A stretch of 64,000 nt of DNA from a bacterium (GTDB taxonomy: Bacteria; Armatimonadota; Fimbriimonadia; Fimbriimonadales; Fimbriimonadaceae). Under the pieces are notes generated by a model. That model was not told where the DNA came from and did no database searches. It saw only the letters and a program-made list of their open reading frames with translations. The stretch spans positions 186,001 through 250,000 of the forward strand of contig JAIXQR010000003.1 in NCBI GenBank assembly GCA_027485645.1. Direction: 5' to 3'. Made by a program: the position numbers and the translations under genes. This document shows, piece by piece, positions 16,186-24,744 of this stretch (position 1 is the stretch's first letter; each line of letters begins with the position of its first letter).

Positions 16186-16448
16186 GACGAGAACCGCGCC
16201 TGGGCAGTCGCAGAATCGACAACTGGGAAGACTTCGAAATCGACGAGGTCTTCCCAGTTTGCAATCCACTCGTCGAGCAACGATCTTGATTCTGCTTCCA
16301 TGACTTGGAAGCAGATTTGGAAAGTCGAGTCCACCCAGCTGGTGATGTACTTTACGCCGTCTGGAGCGAGCCGGCCGCGTTCTCGAAATCGGGCATAGAC
16401 GGGGGCGGCGTCGCCGTTGCGGAATCTCTCGATCACCATGAATGTCAT
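16182..16448 (-). CDS. DUF3303-like small protein
   Basis: 88 residues; FMVIERFRNGDAAPVYARFRERGRLAPDGV and the end FEVFPVVDSATAQARF match the DUF3303 family of ferredoxin-like-fold proteins of unknown role. No signal peptide. ATG 16448 is used; the internal ATG at 16439 is nearly as good. It converges on the SRPBCC gene with a 4-bp overlap. Confidence 0.75.
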   Translation of the reverse strand: MTFMVIERFRNGDAAPVYARFRERGRLAPDGVKYITSWVDSTFQICFQVMEAESRSLLDEWIANWEDLVDFEVFPVVDSATAQARFSS

Positions 16449-16503
16449 GCTTTATTGTTCACGGTTTCGATCGTGAATTCCGTCGTGGGATTTTGGGAAT
16501 TCG

Positions 16504-19215
16504 ATGATACACGCCACCGTTCTTGCAACCACTTTGGCCCTTGTGGCTCAGCAAAAGCCGCCCGTGATCGATGCCATCGGGTTAGACAAAGGTCTCCGCA
16601 CGATAAGCACGCCGGACTATACACTGACTCTGACGGCGGATGGCGGAAACGGGGTCGGTCTTGTGCCGAAGGGCGCAGCGGGGTTCGACTTTTTGGCTTC
16701 CGACCGGCTGAACGTTCGAAAGGCCGACGGTTTTGTACATTTGGGGGATGTTTCGTTCCGCGCTCGGCCGCAAGGGACGGCGGAGTACAGGTCGTTTAGC
16801 ACCTACCGAAACCGGAAATCGGCGTCGGCGGTTAAGACGAAGTCGCTGATTGAGCATGACTTGACGCCGGCGCTTCCAGCGGACTCTCCGTTTTCCATCT
16901 CGCGGCGATGGGAGGTTAAGAACGGCCGATTGCAGCTTCTGTTTACGTTTACAAATCGGACTTCGGAGAGCGTTGAGCTTGGCTCATTGGGCATACCTAT
17001 GCCGTTTAACAACATCATCATGGACCGGAGTCTGGAGGAGGCGCACGCCAAGTGTTCCTTCACTGATCCTTACATTGGTCAGGATGCCGGGTTCCTTCGG
17101 GTTACGCAGTTGAACGGGACAGGGCCGACGATGGTGGTGACTCCGGTTGGGTCTACGCCTTTGGAAGCGTGGCAGCTGGTGCGCGAGCCGCTGGGCCCAA
17201 ACCAAGTTTTTGAAGGGATGATGGAGTGGATGGTGCACACCAAGGCCCACGCCGAAACGGAGTGGAAAGGGGTGCAGCAGTGGAATGAGCCGACTTCAAG
17301 CGTGGTTAAGCCACGTCAATCGCTCACTTACGGAGTTCAGTTCACGCCTTCGCAGAGCATTCGCGAGATTGAGAACACGTTGGCGCGCATCGGTCGGCCG
17401 GTGGCGGTTGGTTTGCCGGGCTATGTGCTTCCGATGGACCAGACCGGGAAGCTGTACTTGAAATACCGAAAGGCGATTTCGGCGATTGAGGTCTCTCCGC
17501 GTGGAGCTGCGGACGTTTCTAAGGCGGCGCGCGGGGCCAAGGGCTGGATGGCTTTTGACGTTAAGCCGAAGGCATGGGGCCGGGTTCGGGTGTCGGTGAA
17601 GTACCAGGATGGCACGCTACAGACGATCAACTACTACAACATCAAGCCTGCGGCGGTCGCGGTGGCGGATCTTGGTCGGTTTTTGACGAACGAGGCTTGG
17701 TTTACGGACGAAAGCGATCCGTTTGGGCGCGCGCCTTCGGCGATCAGCTATGACAACGAGGCCAAGGCGCAAGTCCTTCAGGACTCGCGGGTTTGGATTG
17801 CGGGCCTCGGCGACGAGGGCGGATCGGGGAACTGGTTAGCGCTGGCGATGAAGGAGATGGGGCAGCCTAATCCGGAAGAAGTTGCGAAGCTTGAATCGTT
17901 TGTTGATAAAGTTCTTTGGGGCAACTTGCAGTTTAAAGAAGGGCCGAAAAAGTACGGAGTTCGAAAGAGTACGTTCTTTTATGATCCGAAAGCTCTGCCG
18001 GATTACCCGTATGACAAGAAGTTTAACTGGACCAGTTGGACGAGCTGGAGTAAGGAAGCGTCTAACGATATTGGGCGAGGCTACAACTATCCCCATGTGG
18101 TTGCGGCCTACTATTCGCTCTACAAAATTGCCCGCAACTATCCGGGATTGGCCAAGGCGCACGATTGGAAATGGTATTTGAACCAGGCTTTTCGAACAAC
18201 GGAGTACCTGACTAGCTTTGGGAAGAATGGTGAAGATGTTGTTGGATATTGGCGCCTTGGTTTGATGGAAGGTTCGGTCTTCATCGGACTGGTGAACGAT
18301 CTGAAAGCGGAGGGCTGGAACGAGGAGGCGCGCTTGATTGAATCAAAAATGGCGCTCCGGGCCGATCGTTGGAAGAACGAGCCGTTCCCGTTTGGGAGCG
18401 AGATGGCGTGGGATTCGACCGGGCAAGAAGAGGTTTATGGCTGGTGTAAGTACTTTGGTCACGAGGACAAAGCTCAAGTCACTTTGAACTCGATTCTTGC
18501 CTACGATCCAACGGTTCCGCATTGGGGTTATAACGGCAATGCGCGACGGTATTGGGACTTCCTTTACGGCGCGAAGCTGAGCCGAATTGAACGGCAGCTT
18601 CACCATTACGGTTCAGGGATGAACGCGATTCCGCTTCTTAATGAGTATCGTGAGCACCCAGATGACCTGTTCCTTTTGCGGGTTGGATACGGCGGAACGA
18701 TGGGGGCGCTAACTAATATTCACGAGAGTGGATTTGCGTCGGCGGCGTTTCACTCCTTCCCTTCCACGCTGAAGTGGGATGCGTACTCGGGGGACTACGG
18801 GCCGAACTTTTTTGGTCACGCTTGGAACACGGGCACTTACATTGTCAAAACGAAGGAGTTTGGTTGGCAGGCGTTTGGTGGTGACCTTGAGCTTGCTTCG
18901 GGAGTGGTGAAGGTTGTTCCGAAGGACTCGTTCCGAAAGCGGATCTACCTGGCTCCGCTTGGGATGTATCTTCGCTTGGATGCCGGAACGTTTGACTCGG
19001 TGATGTTCGACGAAAAAACCGGTTCGGTGAGGCTTCGGCTTTCTGGCGCGACTGCGTTCTGCTCGACCGCTCGGTTACGGGTTGATGTACCGGCGAAGAT
19101 TGCGAAAATCAAATCGTATCGGCCTGATGGTGCGTTCCAACTTGACGCGCAGGCCTATTCGATTCCCCTGGAGAAGGGCGTGACGGAAGTGAAGTTGGTT
19201 CCGTCGCGCCCATAA
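16504..19215 (+). CDS. DUF5695-family exported protein (probable glycan-active enzyme)
   Basis: 903 residues beginning with a hydrophobic signal-like segment (MIHATVLATTLALVAQQ). The opening GLDKGLRTISTPDYTLTL and the helical-barrel part (NEAWFTDESDPFG, GRGYNYPHVVAAYYSLYKIARNYP, ending with a beta-domain) match the DUF5695 family: a beta-sandwich, an alpha/alpha-barrel like those of glycosidases and a C-terminal beta-domain. No catalytic data are known to me for the family, so glycan activity is inference from fold and neighbourhood. It ends 13 bp before the convergent esterase. Confidence 0.75.
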   Translation: MIHATVLATTLALVAQQKPPVIDAIGLDKGLRTISTPDYTLTLTADGGNGVGLVPKGAAGFDFLASDRLNVRKADGFVHLGDVSFRARPQGTAEYRSFSTYRNRKSASAVKTKSLIEHDLTPALPADSPFSISRRWEVKNGRLQLLFTFTNRTSESVELGSLGIPMPFNNIIMDRSLEEAHAKCSFTDPYIGQDAGFLRVTQLNGTGPTMVVTPVGSTPLEAWQLVREPLGPNQVFEGMMEWMVHTKAHAETEWKGVQQWNEPTSSVVKPRQSLTYGVQFTPSQSIREIENTLARIGRPVAVGLPGYVLPMDQTGKLYLKYRKAISAIEVSPRGAADVSKAARGAKGWMAFDVKPKAWGRVRVSVKYQDGTLQTINYYNIKPAAVAVADLGRFLTNEAWFTDESDPFGRAPSAISYDNEAKAQVLQDSRVWIAGLGDEGGSGNWLALAMKEMGQPNPEEVAKLESFVDKVLWGNLQFKEGPKKYGVRKSTFFYDPKALPDYPYDKKFNWTSWTSWSKEASNDIGRGYNYPHVVAAYYSLYKIARNYPGLAKAHDWKWYLNQAFRTTEYLTSFGKNGEDVVGYWRLGLMEGSVFIGLVNDLKAEGWNEEARLIESKMALRADRWKNEPFPFGSEMAWDSTGQEEVYGWCKYFGHEDKAQVTLNSILAYDPTVPHWGYNGNARRYWDFLYGAKLSRIERQLHHYGSGMNAIPLLNEYREHPDDLFLLRVGYGGTMGALTNIHESGFASAAFHSFPSTLKWDAYSGDYGPNFFGHAWNTGTYIVKTKEFGWQAFGGDLELASGVVKVVPKDSFRKRIYLAPLGMYLRLDAGTFDSVMFDEKTGSVRLRLSGATAFCSTARLRVDVPAKIAKIKSYRPDGAFQLDAQAYSIPLEKGVTEVKLVPSRP

Positions 19216-19228
19216 GCGTCATGGGGAT

Positions 19229-20224
19229 TTAGCGGGCGGTTGGCTGATAGAAGCCGCGTTCGACCATGTCGTTAGGATCGGTGATGATGGGCGTAGCGTC
19301 GCGCCAAAGCCAGCGCATCATCTCGGGCATGATTTGTCCGCCGAAGCTTTGGCCGTGGCTGTTCATTCCCCAGGTGTAGTTGAGGTCGTAGCCTTTTTTC
19401 GTGAGGGCCTGTTGTAGCCGGACGTTTTGCAGGTACCAGTCCCAGCGCGGATCGTAGACGCCATTTCGGATGCCTCGGTTGTCGTTGCGGCCGTCGCAGA
19501 GGAAGACCCGGATTGGCTTTTTCTTGCTTTTGAGAATTCGCTCTGGATAGACGTCGCCGCCACGGATGTTGGTGAAGCTACCGATGATGCTCAGGACCTT
19601 CCGGAACGAATTCGGCCGCTCCCAAGCGACCATGAAGGCAGCGATTGCGCCGGAGCTGGCGCCGCCAATTCCCCGCATCTCGGGATCTTTCGAGATGTTG
19701 TAGGACTTATCCAGCGCGGGCATGAGCTCTTCGGTGATCACGCGCGCGTACTTGTCGTCGGGCGTGTTGTACTCAACGCCTCGGTTTGTGAAACCATCGC
19801 CCCAGCCGCGTTGCGGGGATGGTTCATCTTGCTCGGGAGTTCGGCCCGGATTGATGAAAACGCCGAGCATCACGGGGATTTCGCGCCGATAGATGAGGTT
19901 GTCCATCACGTTCTGCGCACGAACGCCGCCGTTTTCTTGCTTAAACGCCTGTCCGTCTTGGAACACCATGAGCGCGGCCGCTTTCTTGGGGTCGTACTGC
20001 GCCGGAACGTAAACCCAATAAGTGTGTTGCGTGCCGGGGTAGACGTCGCTCTTGATGACGAAGGGCCCCTGGATTTCGCCTTTGGGTACGCCTGGTTCGA
20101 CAAGGGAGTCGGGACCCAGGTGGTAATGGGAATCTGGGCTTTCTTTCTGGGCGACCTGGCCGATCGCAATCCCGGCGGCAAGGGCTCCGGCGATGCCAAA
20201 ACCGTAAGCAACTTTGCTTCTCAT
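19229..20224 (-). CDS. Esterase-D/Fes-like alpha/beta-hydrolase, exported
   Basis: 331 residues with an N-terminal signal or anchor ([18 protein letters not shown]). The fold markers are [20 protein letters not shown] near the oxyanion strand, the nucleophile elbow GGASSGA (Ser about 191), [11 protein letters not shown] with the acid, and NSHGQSF with the catalytic histidine. This is the enterochelin-esterase-like family that includes feruloyl and acetylxylan esterases. With the glycosidases around it, removal of ester groups from plant polysaccharide is a reasonable guess, but siderophore or other esters cannot be excluded. Confidence 0.8.
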   Translation of the reverse strand: MRSKVAYGFGIAGALAAGIAIGQVAQKESPDSHYHLGPDSLVEPGVPKGEIQGPFVIKSDVYPGTQHTYWVYVPAQYDPKKAAALMVFQDGQAFKQENGGVRAQNVMDNLIYRREIPVMLGVFINPGRTPEQDEPSPQRGWGDGFTNRGVEYNTPDDKYARVITEELMPALDKSYNISKDPEMRGIGGASSGAIAAFMVAWERPNSFRKVLSIIGSFTNIRGGDVYPERILKSKKKPIRVFLCDGRNDNRGIRNGVYDPRWDWYLQNVRLQQALTKKGYDLNYTWGMNSHGQSFGGQIMPEMMRWLWRDATPIITDPNDMVERGFYQPTAR

Positions 20225-20252
20225 TTTCGGACCTTACCCCGGGGTGCGCGGG

Positions 20253-20609
20253 CTACTCCTTGAGGGCGGCGCCGGCGAAGGCACGCACTTCGACTGAGCC
20301 ACGGCAGGCGAGGGCGGCTTTTCTGCCCCAGGCGATCGCTTCGTCGTGGTCGGCACATTCGAGGACCCAGAATCCGTCGACGTAGTTGGTCGCTTGCAGG
20401 AACGCGCCTTCGGCCAAAGTCAATTCGCCGGAGGGCTCAAGGTGAATTGAGGTCGCGGAGCTTGGGGAGCGAAGGCCGCCAACGAATAGCCGGACTCCGG
20501 CTGCGACCATTTCGTCGTTCACGCGGTCGATGGCTTCGCGGACGCTGGCGTCGAGCATTGCTTCATGGTTGAAATCGTTAGGGCGATGGATGGAAACGAG
20601 GTACTTCAT
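20253..20609 (-). CDS. YciI-like (YCII/DGPF domain) protein
   Basis: 118 residues: MKYLVSIHRP at the start, LAEGAFLQATNYVDGFWVLECADHDEAIAW in the middle and VEVRAF at the end, the layout of YciI-like ferredoxin-fold proteins, often encoded near ECF sigma factors (none here). Cytoplasmic, catalytic role unknown. It lies 28 bp before the esterase on the same strand, so the two may be cotranscribed. Confidence 0.8.
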   Translation of the reverse strand: MKYLVSIHRPNDFNHEAMLDASVREAIDRVNDEMVAAGVRLFVGGLRSPSSATSIHLEPSGELTLAEGAFLQATNYVDGFWVLECADHDEAIAWGRKAALACRGSVEVRAFAGAALKE

Positions 20610-20630
20610 GGCTGGGTTCCGAGCAGTTTG

Positions 20631-21074
20631 CTATATGACTGTCGTCTTAGGAAGTCCATTTTCGACACCTGCGGCTGCCAATTTTGCGCGTTCGAACCGC
20701 ACAAGCTCAACAGAGAACCCAATGAAGGCGGGAAGCCAGATGATGTCGTTGGTCAGATTGATCCACCCGAACGACCACGGCAAGTCCCCCTTCAGGCCAG
20801 CAAAGACGAGGCCGATGGGGCCGAAGAGCTTGCCGAGCAGACCGACCCAAACGAACGGCCCAAAGCGGACGGGGTCTCGAGCAATGAGCCAGTAGCCAAG
20901 GGCATACACCCCGACCACCATCCCCATTCCCTGCCAAATCGCCATGTAGTTCGGCACCGGTAGGTTCAAGATTTTGAAATAGCCTTCGGGCCAGAGCACC
21001 ACAAACGCGCCCCAAACCGCGTTGTAAATCGCCGCCGCATAGAACCAGGTTGAGTAGCGTTTCAGTTTGTCCAT
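20631..21074 (-). CDS. Small polytopic membrane protein
   Basis: 147 residues from ATG 21074, which has AGG upstream and a TATACT box 15 nt before it; the track start at 21119 would place the start upstream of that promoter. Four hydrophobic helices (for example YAAAIYNAVWGAFVVLW and YMAIWQGMGMVVGVYALGYW). The pattern resembles small alkyl-hydroperoxidase-neighbour or DUF-type integral proteins, but I cannot name the family. It precedes the YciI-like gene by 21 bp and is probably cotranscribed with it. Confidence 0.75.
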   Translation of the reverse strand: MDKLKRYSTWFYAAAIYNAVWGAFVVLWPEGYFKILNLPVPNYMAIWQGMGMVVGVYALGYWLIARDPVRFGPFVWVGLLGKLFGPIGLVFAGLKGDLPWSFGWINLTNDIIWLPAFIGFSVELVRFERAKLAAAGVENGLPKTTVI

Positions 21075-21195
21075 GACGAACCTGCTGAAAGTATAGCTCG
21101 AAATGGCTTGAACTTTCACTAATTATTGAAAATACAGTTGATTCGCCAGTTTATCGAGCGCGGCGCGCAAGACTTGGTTTCGTTACAGAAACGAG

Positions 21196-21681
21196 TTAAG
21201 CGGTCATGAGTTCGATGAGTTGGTCGAAGGCCGCGTTCCAGCCGTCATAGAAGCCCATCGATTCGTGCTTGTTTTTACTCGCCGCGTCGGGGTGGATTAC
21301 GGTGGCGGTGTAGGTGGAGCCGGTGCCATTCGGTTCGATGCGGATGATCGCGGTGAAGGCAAAGCCGTCTTCGCCTGGGGCGGGGGCGGGGCGGAAGCCA
21401 CGGGTCACCGCGTTGGTGAAGACCAAGGTTCTGTTCGGCTCGGCTTGAAGGATGCTTCCCTCACCCGGGAATCTTTGACCGTTTGGCGACACGATCACCG
21501 AGTTGAATGCGCCACCGGGGAAAAGCTCGATCTCCCATTCGACCGCTTGGTATGGGCGTGGGCAGAACCATTGTTCCAAAAGCTCCGGCGTGGTGTATGC
21601 CTTCCAAACGAGTTCTGGCGGGACGGAGGATTCTCGTACTAGGACGAGGTCCAGATCAGGATTTGGGGTGAATGAGGACAT
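21196..21681 (-). CDS. SRPBCC (AHSA1-like) domain protein
   Basis: 161 residues from ATG 21681, preferred because GGAAAAATC stands directly upstream. The opening LVLVRESSVPPELVWKAYTTPELLEQWFCP is the AHSA1 signature and the end DGWNAAFDQLIELM is the long C-terminal helix that closes the cavity. Ligand unknown, cytoplasmic. Unlike the other two SRPBCC genes here, no arsR gene is adjacent, but a 10-bp inverted repeat lies upstream. Confidence 0.85.
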   Translation of the reverse strand: MSSFTPNPDLDLVLVRESSVPPELVWKAYTTPELLEQWFCPRPYQAVEWEIELFPGGAFNSVIVSPNGQRFPGEGSILQAEPNRTLVFTNAVTRGFRPAPAPGEDGFAFTAIIRIEPNGTGSTYTATVIHPDAASKNKHESMGFYDGWNAAFDQLIELMTA

Positions 21682-21768
21682 GATTTTTCCGGTTGCAGAG
21701 TTGCGCATTGGCTAGACGCAAGCGCGATCCGATCGGTTCATTCGCTGGATTTCGGCCCGAATTCGGAT

Positions 21769-21804
21769 CCTTATTGTCGAAAACGGCCGAAAATGACAAT
21801 AAGG
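21769..21804. promoter_or_regulatory. 10-bp perfect inverted repeat upstream of the SRPBCC gene
   Basis: CCTTATTGTC (21769-21778) and GACAATAAGG (21795-21804) are exact complements separated by 16 bp. It lies about 90 bp upstream of the SRPBCC start and downstream of the end-oriented protease gene, so it may be an operator or a terminator for the protease transcript. No T-run follows it on the minus strand. Confidence 0.45.
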
Positions 21805-21863
21805 AGTCGTGAGGCGGCCCGTTATGTGCGGCAAAAAACAATAGAAACTAAGTGGTCTTTAGA

Positions 21864-23519
21864 TCATGGATCAGTTTTCCGCAGACTCGAAAGCATCCGC
21901 CTCAGGGCCGAGTTGACCTCGTTCGCAGGGAGTACAAGTGCTTCTATGAACGGGGCGCGCCCGATGACCATTCCGACTACCCGGCCATGAGCGTCTATGA
22001 CCGGAGCACCGGCATGTTCGGGGCGAATGTCGAGATCAGTCGCAATTGCGGAGGCAAAACCCGAGTACCGTAGGCTGGACGGTCGGACCAACTGCATGCT
22101 TGGGGATTCGCTGAATTCTAGCGTTACGGTCCGAGTCATCGATTTCCCAGTCCGGGTGAAGGTCACTTGGACAGGTTCACCTGCAACGCGGGGACGCTGG
22201 CCGATTCTCTTGCCCTCAAAAACGAGCTTAACGTACGCTTCGCGGTTAGGGGTGGGTTGTCCTTCTACCGCGGTGATCACGTCACCGACGCGAAGAGGGA
22301 ACGTTGGTTTTCGTAACCGGAACTGAAAGTAGCTATCCCAGAGTTCGGTGATCTCAACCCCGTCCGCAACCGACTTTGTGCCGCAAGGAATGATCCCAGC
22401 AATCGGTGGCACCGCTCGAGGGGAGAAGCTTGTGATTCCGGTAAGTGGGCTGAAGGTAGCGGTAGGTGCGATCGCGAGTAATGAGGCCACTGGCAGGTTA
22501 ACGCTCCCCTGCCATCTCACCTTTGTACAAAACTTGGTGAGTTCTGGGGCGTAACTTAGCTTCACTAAGGCGAGATCGGTCGACGGGTCAGTTGCAACAA
22601 CTTCCGCCAAAGCCACGTTGGAGTTGTTCATCGTGATCCGAAGATCAGGACCAAGTTCGCTGGCTTTAGTCAGGATAAGGCCGTCATCGACGACGCAGCC
22701 AAACCCGATCCAACGTTCTTGCGAACGCACCTCAACGACCCCGGACTGCAGCTGACTCGGAACCTGAAGCCGGTAGTCCGTGAAGTCAGCTTGCGGAGGC
22801 TTTTGGGCGCTTGGCTTGCGGTGGGGACGGGTGGAAGTCAAGCTGGGCCACGCATCCAGCATCGCTTCTATCCGCGTGTAGCGCATATTGCTTCCGCTCT
22901 GATCCGCGCCAGAACAAATGCCAATCAGACTGCCATTCATATCGAAGAGCGGGCCGCCAGAATCGCCGCCGGATCCGAAGATGGAGGTGTAGAGCTCCAT
23001 CGGATGTGTCTGGTACGGGCTGGATCTTGGATGCCCGAAGCGGACGTACGTCGGATCTTTGCTTCGATCCGGTCCATACAGCAATGTATCTGGAAAGCCA
23101 ATCGCAAGTAGCGGGAATGTCTGCGAAGTCGTTGGGCTTTGGCCAATTGAAGCGAACGGAAACTTCTTCTTCGACGCGAGGACTTGGACAAGCGCAACGT
23201 CCTTTCCCATTCGTCGCTCGCCGGGTTTCGCAAGTTTAGAAATGACCTTGGCCGGATAGCGAACCCCGTCGCTTGTGACAACCGCCACGGACTGCCCAAT
23301 GTTCGCCGGTATGTGCGCGCAAGTCGCGACCAATCCATCCGGCGCGATCAAAGTGCCGGTGAGCATGGAGTCGCCGATCCAAATTCGGACGACCGATGGC
23401 ATGACCTTCTTGTAAACAGAACTCGGGCTGGGACGGTCGACTTTGGATTCTGCGGGTGTGCCATTAGCACTCGCCAAGGTCAGTAAAAGGACAGGAAACG
23501 GCGAGTGCTTGAACAACAT
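21864..23519 (-). CDS. Tandem trypsin-like serine protease with PDZ and degenerate second protease domain
   Basis: 551 residues with a signal peptide. The first domain is a complete trypsin-like protease: VATCAHI (His69), KDVALVQV (Asp107) and GSGGDSGGPLF (Ser187). A second HtrA-like domain starts near residue 258 (GFGCVVDDGLILTKASELG). There the catalytic histidine position reads Ser/Glu, the Asp region is kept (STDLALVKL), and the serine position reads HAGAPVID with Ala, so it should be inactive. A PDZ-like part (LRVGDVITAVEGQPTPN) is embedded before the end. It acts in the periplasm; the inactive domain may bind substrate. Good Shine-Dalgarno GGAG precedes the ATG. Confidence 0.85.
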   Translation of the reverse strand: MLFKHSPFPVLLLTLASANGTPAESKVDRPSPSSVYKKVMPSVVRIWIGDSMLTGTLIAPDGLVATCAHIPANIGQSVAVVTSDGVRYPAKVISKLAKPGERRMGKDVALVQVLASKKKFPFASIGQSPTTSQTFPLLAIGFPDTLLYGPDRSKDPTYVRFGHPRSSPYQTHPMELYTSIFGSGGDSGGPLFDMNGSLIGICSGADQSGSNMRYTRIEAMLDAWPSLTSTRPHRKPSAQKPPQADFTDYRLQVPSQLQSGVVEVRSQERWIGFGCVVDDGLILTKASELGPDLRITMNNSNVALAEVVATDPSTDLALVKLSYAPELTKFCTKVRWQGSVNLPVASLLAIAPTATFSPLTGITSFSPRAVPPIAGIIPCGTKSVADGVEITELWDSYFQFRLRKPTFPLRVGDVITAVEGQPTPNREAYVKLVFEGKRIGQRPRVAGEPVQVTFTRTGKSMTRTVTLEFSESPSMQLVRPSSLRYSGFASAIATDLDIRPEHAGAPVIDAHGRVVGMVIGRAPFIEALVLPANEVNSALRRMLSSLRKTDP

Positions 23520-23590
23520 TCTTTCTCCGGAGTTTTCGCTACTGAGAGTATAAGGGCAACCTTTCGTGTCGACCAGTACCCTGACTAGGT

Positions 23591-24076
23591 CTAAAACCCG
23601 GTGTGCCAGTCGTGGTCGCCGTAGATGGTCTGGATGTATTCAATCTGGGGGATGTGGCTGGCGGTGTGGTCGGCGCCGGCCTTCATGAAGAATCTCACCG
23701 GGGCCTGTCCGAGACCGAAAGGCAACGTCGCGATAACATCCAGGTCATCGGAAGTGAGGGCGGCTAGGTACTGATCGTAGTTGTCTCGGTGCGTGCGGAA
23801 GTAGTCGAGCAGGGTTGCCCGATCCGTGAACTGCCGGTCGTGCTCAAGGAAGATGGGATTTGCTTCGGCGCTGTTTGCCGGCGGAAATGGAGTGCCCTGT
23901 AGCTGACCGAGGATGTTCTTGAGGGCATGGGCGGTGTGGGCGACGATTTCGCCAATCGATCGAGCCGACGCGCTGGGTTTCCAGAAAAGGCGCTCATCCG
24001 GCGTGAGGCTTACGAGGTGCAGTACTCGTTCGGTGGCTTGCTGAAGATCGGCTCTGGCGGTCTGAATCTCGTCCAT
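23591..24076 (-). CDS. DinB-like four-helix protein
   Basis: 161 residues from ATG 24076; the track start at 24241 adds 55 residues lacking family character. IGEIVAHTAHALKNIL, the aromatic central helices and ADHTASHIPQIEYIQTIYG with HxxxH are typical of DinB/DUF664 four-helix metal-binding proteins, several of which are thiol-dependent transferases. Cytoplasmic, substrate unknown. A TAGAAT box lies 10 nt before the ATG. Divergent from the DUF1905 gene. Confidence 0.8.
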   Translation of the reverse strand: MDEIQTARADLQQATERVLHLVSLTPDERLFWKPSASARSIGEIVAHTAHALKNILGQLQGTPFPPANSAEANPIFLEHDRQFTDRATLLDYFRTHRDNYDQYLAALTSDDLDVIATLPFGLGQAPVRFFMKAGADHTASHIPQIEYIQTIYGDHDWHTGF

Positions 24077-24086
24077 GACGCGGACG

Positions 24087-24092
24087 ATTCTA
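24087..24092 (-). promoter_or_regulatory. -10-like TAGAAT 10 nt before the DinB-like start
   Basis: On the minus strand TAGAAT is followed by ten bases and ATG 24076. The leader would be only three or four bases long, which supports the short form of the gene. Confidence 0.45.
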
Positions 24093-24172
24093 CACTTGGA
24101 ATCTGGGACATCTGCCGTATTCGCCAGCGCTGGCCGAGTAATTTGATTCAACTCCCGGAGAACGCAAGGAAA

Positions 24173-24694
24173 ATGATCGGCAAAAGCTACTCCTTCCGCA
24201 CAGAGCTCGATATCCAAATGCTGGGAGCGATGAAATATCACGCGATCCGGGTGCCTAAGGAGGTTCAGAGCGAGATTGAGTTTCCGACCGGCACGAAGCA
24301 GCGGTTCGAGGGCACCGTCAATGGTGATCCAGTCAGCGGCGCGCTTCTTCCAACGGGAACGGGCAGCTACTACATCATGGTGAGCGCGAGCCTCCGAAAG
24401 CGGCTGAAACTGCAGCTTGGCGATCCCGTGGACGTTGCGATAACAATTGTCGACCCAAACGTGGTGGAGGTACCGGAAGACATCCTCGAAGCGCTTCAGG
24501 AAGACGACTTCAATCTCTTCAAGTGGGAAGTACTCACGCCGGGCACCAAGCGCGGATTCTTACATGAGATCACTTCCGCGAAAACTCCAGAAACTCGGCA
24601 AGCGAGGATCAGGGAATTGGTCGATCGGCTAACGAACTCGCAGCCCCATGAGCCGATTCAGCGAGGGCTCACGCGGAAACGAGGAGCGGATTGA
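24173..24694 (+). CDS. DUF1905 / YdeI-type protein
   Basis: 173 residues from ATG 24173, which has AAGGA immediately upstream; the longer track start at 23927 runs through the DinB gene. SFRTELDIQMLGAMKYHAIRVP and GSYYIMVSASLRKRLKLQLGDPVDVAI are the DUF1905 barrel, and the C-terminal helices (LTPGTKRGFLHEITSAKTPETRQARI) are the YdeI/OmpD-associated tail. This combination occurs widely in soil bacteria and has no established biochemical function. Cytoplasmic. Confidence 0.8.
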   Translation: MIGKSYSFRTELDIQMLGAMKYHAIRVPKEVQSEIEFPTGTKQRFEGTVNGDPVSGALLPTGTGSYYIMVSASLRKRLKLQLGDPVDVAITIVDPNVVEVPEDILEALQEDDFNLFKWEVLTPGTKRGFLHEITSAKTPETRQARIRELVDRLTNSQPHEPIQRGLTRKRGAD

Positions 24695-24732
24695 CCCCAA
24701 ATAGTGAAAGTCGCACTGCGCGCAAGTTGCTG

Positions 24733-24738
24733 TAGAAT
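24733..24738 (+). promoter_or_regulatory. -10-like TAGAAT exactly 6 nt before GTG
   Basis: TAGAAT, CGGCTC, GTG (24745). Same geometry as the boxes at 11414, 12410 and 61529. Confidence 0.55.
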
Positions 24739-24744
24739 CGGCTC

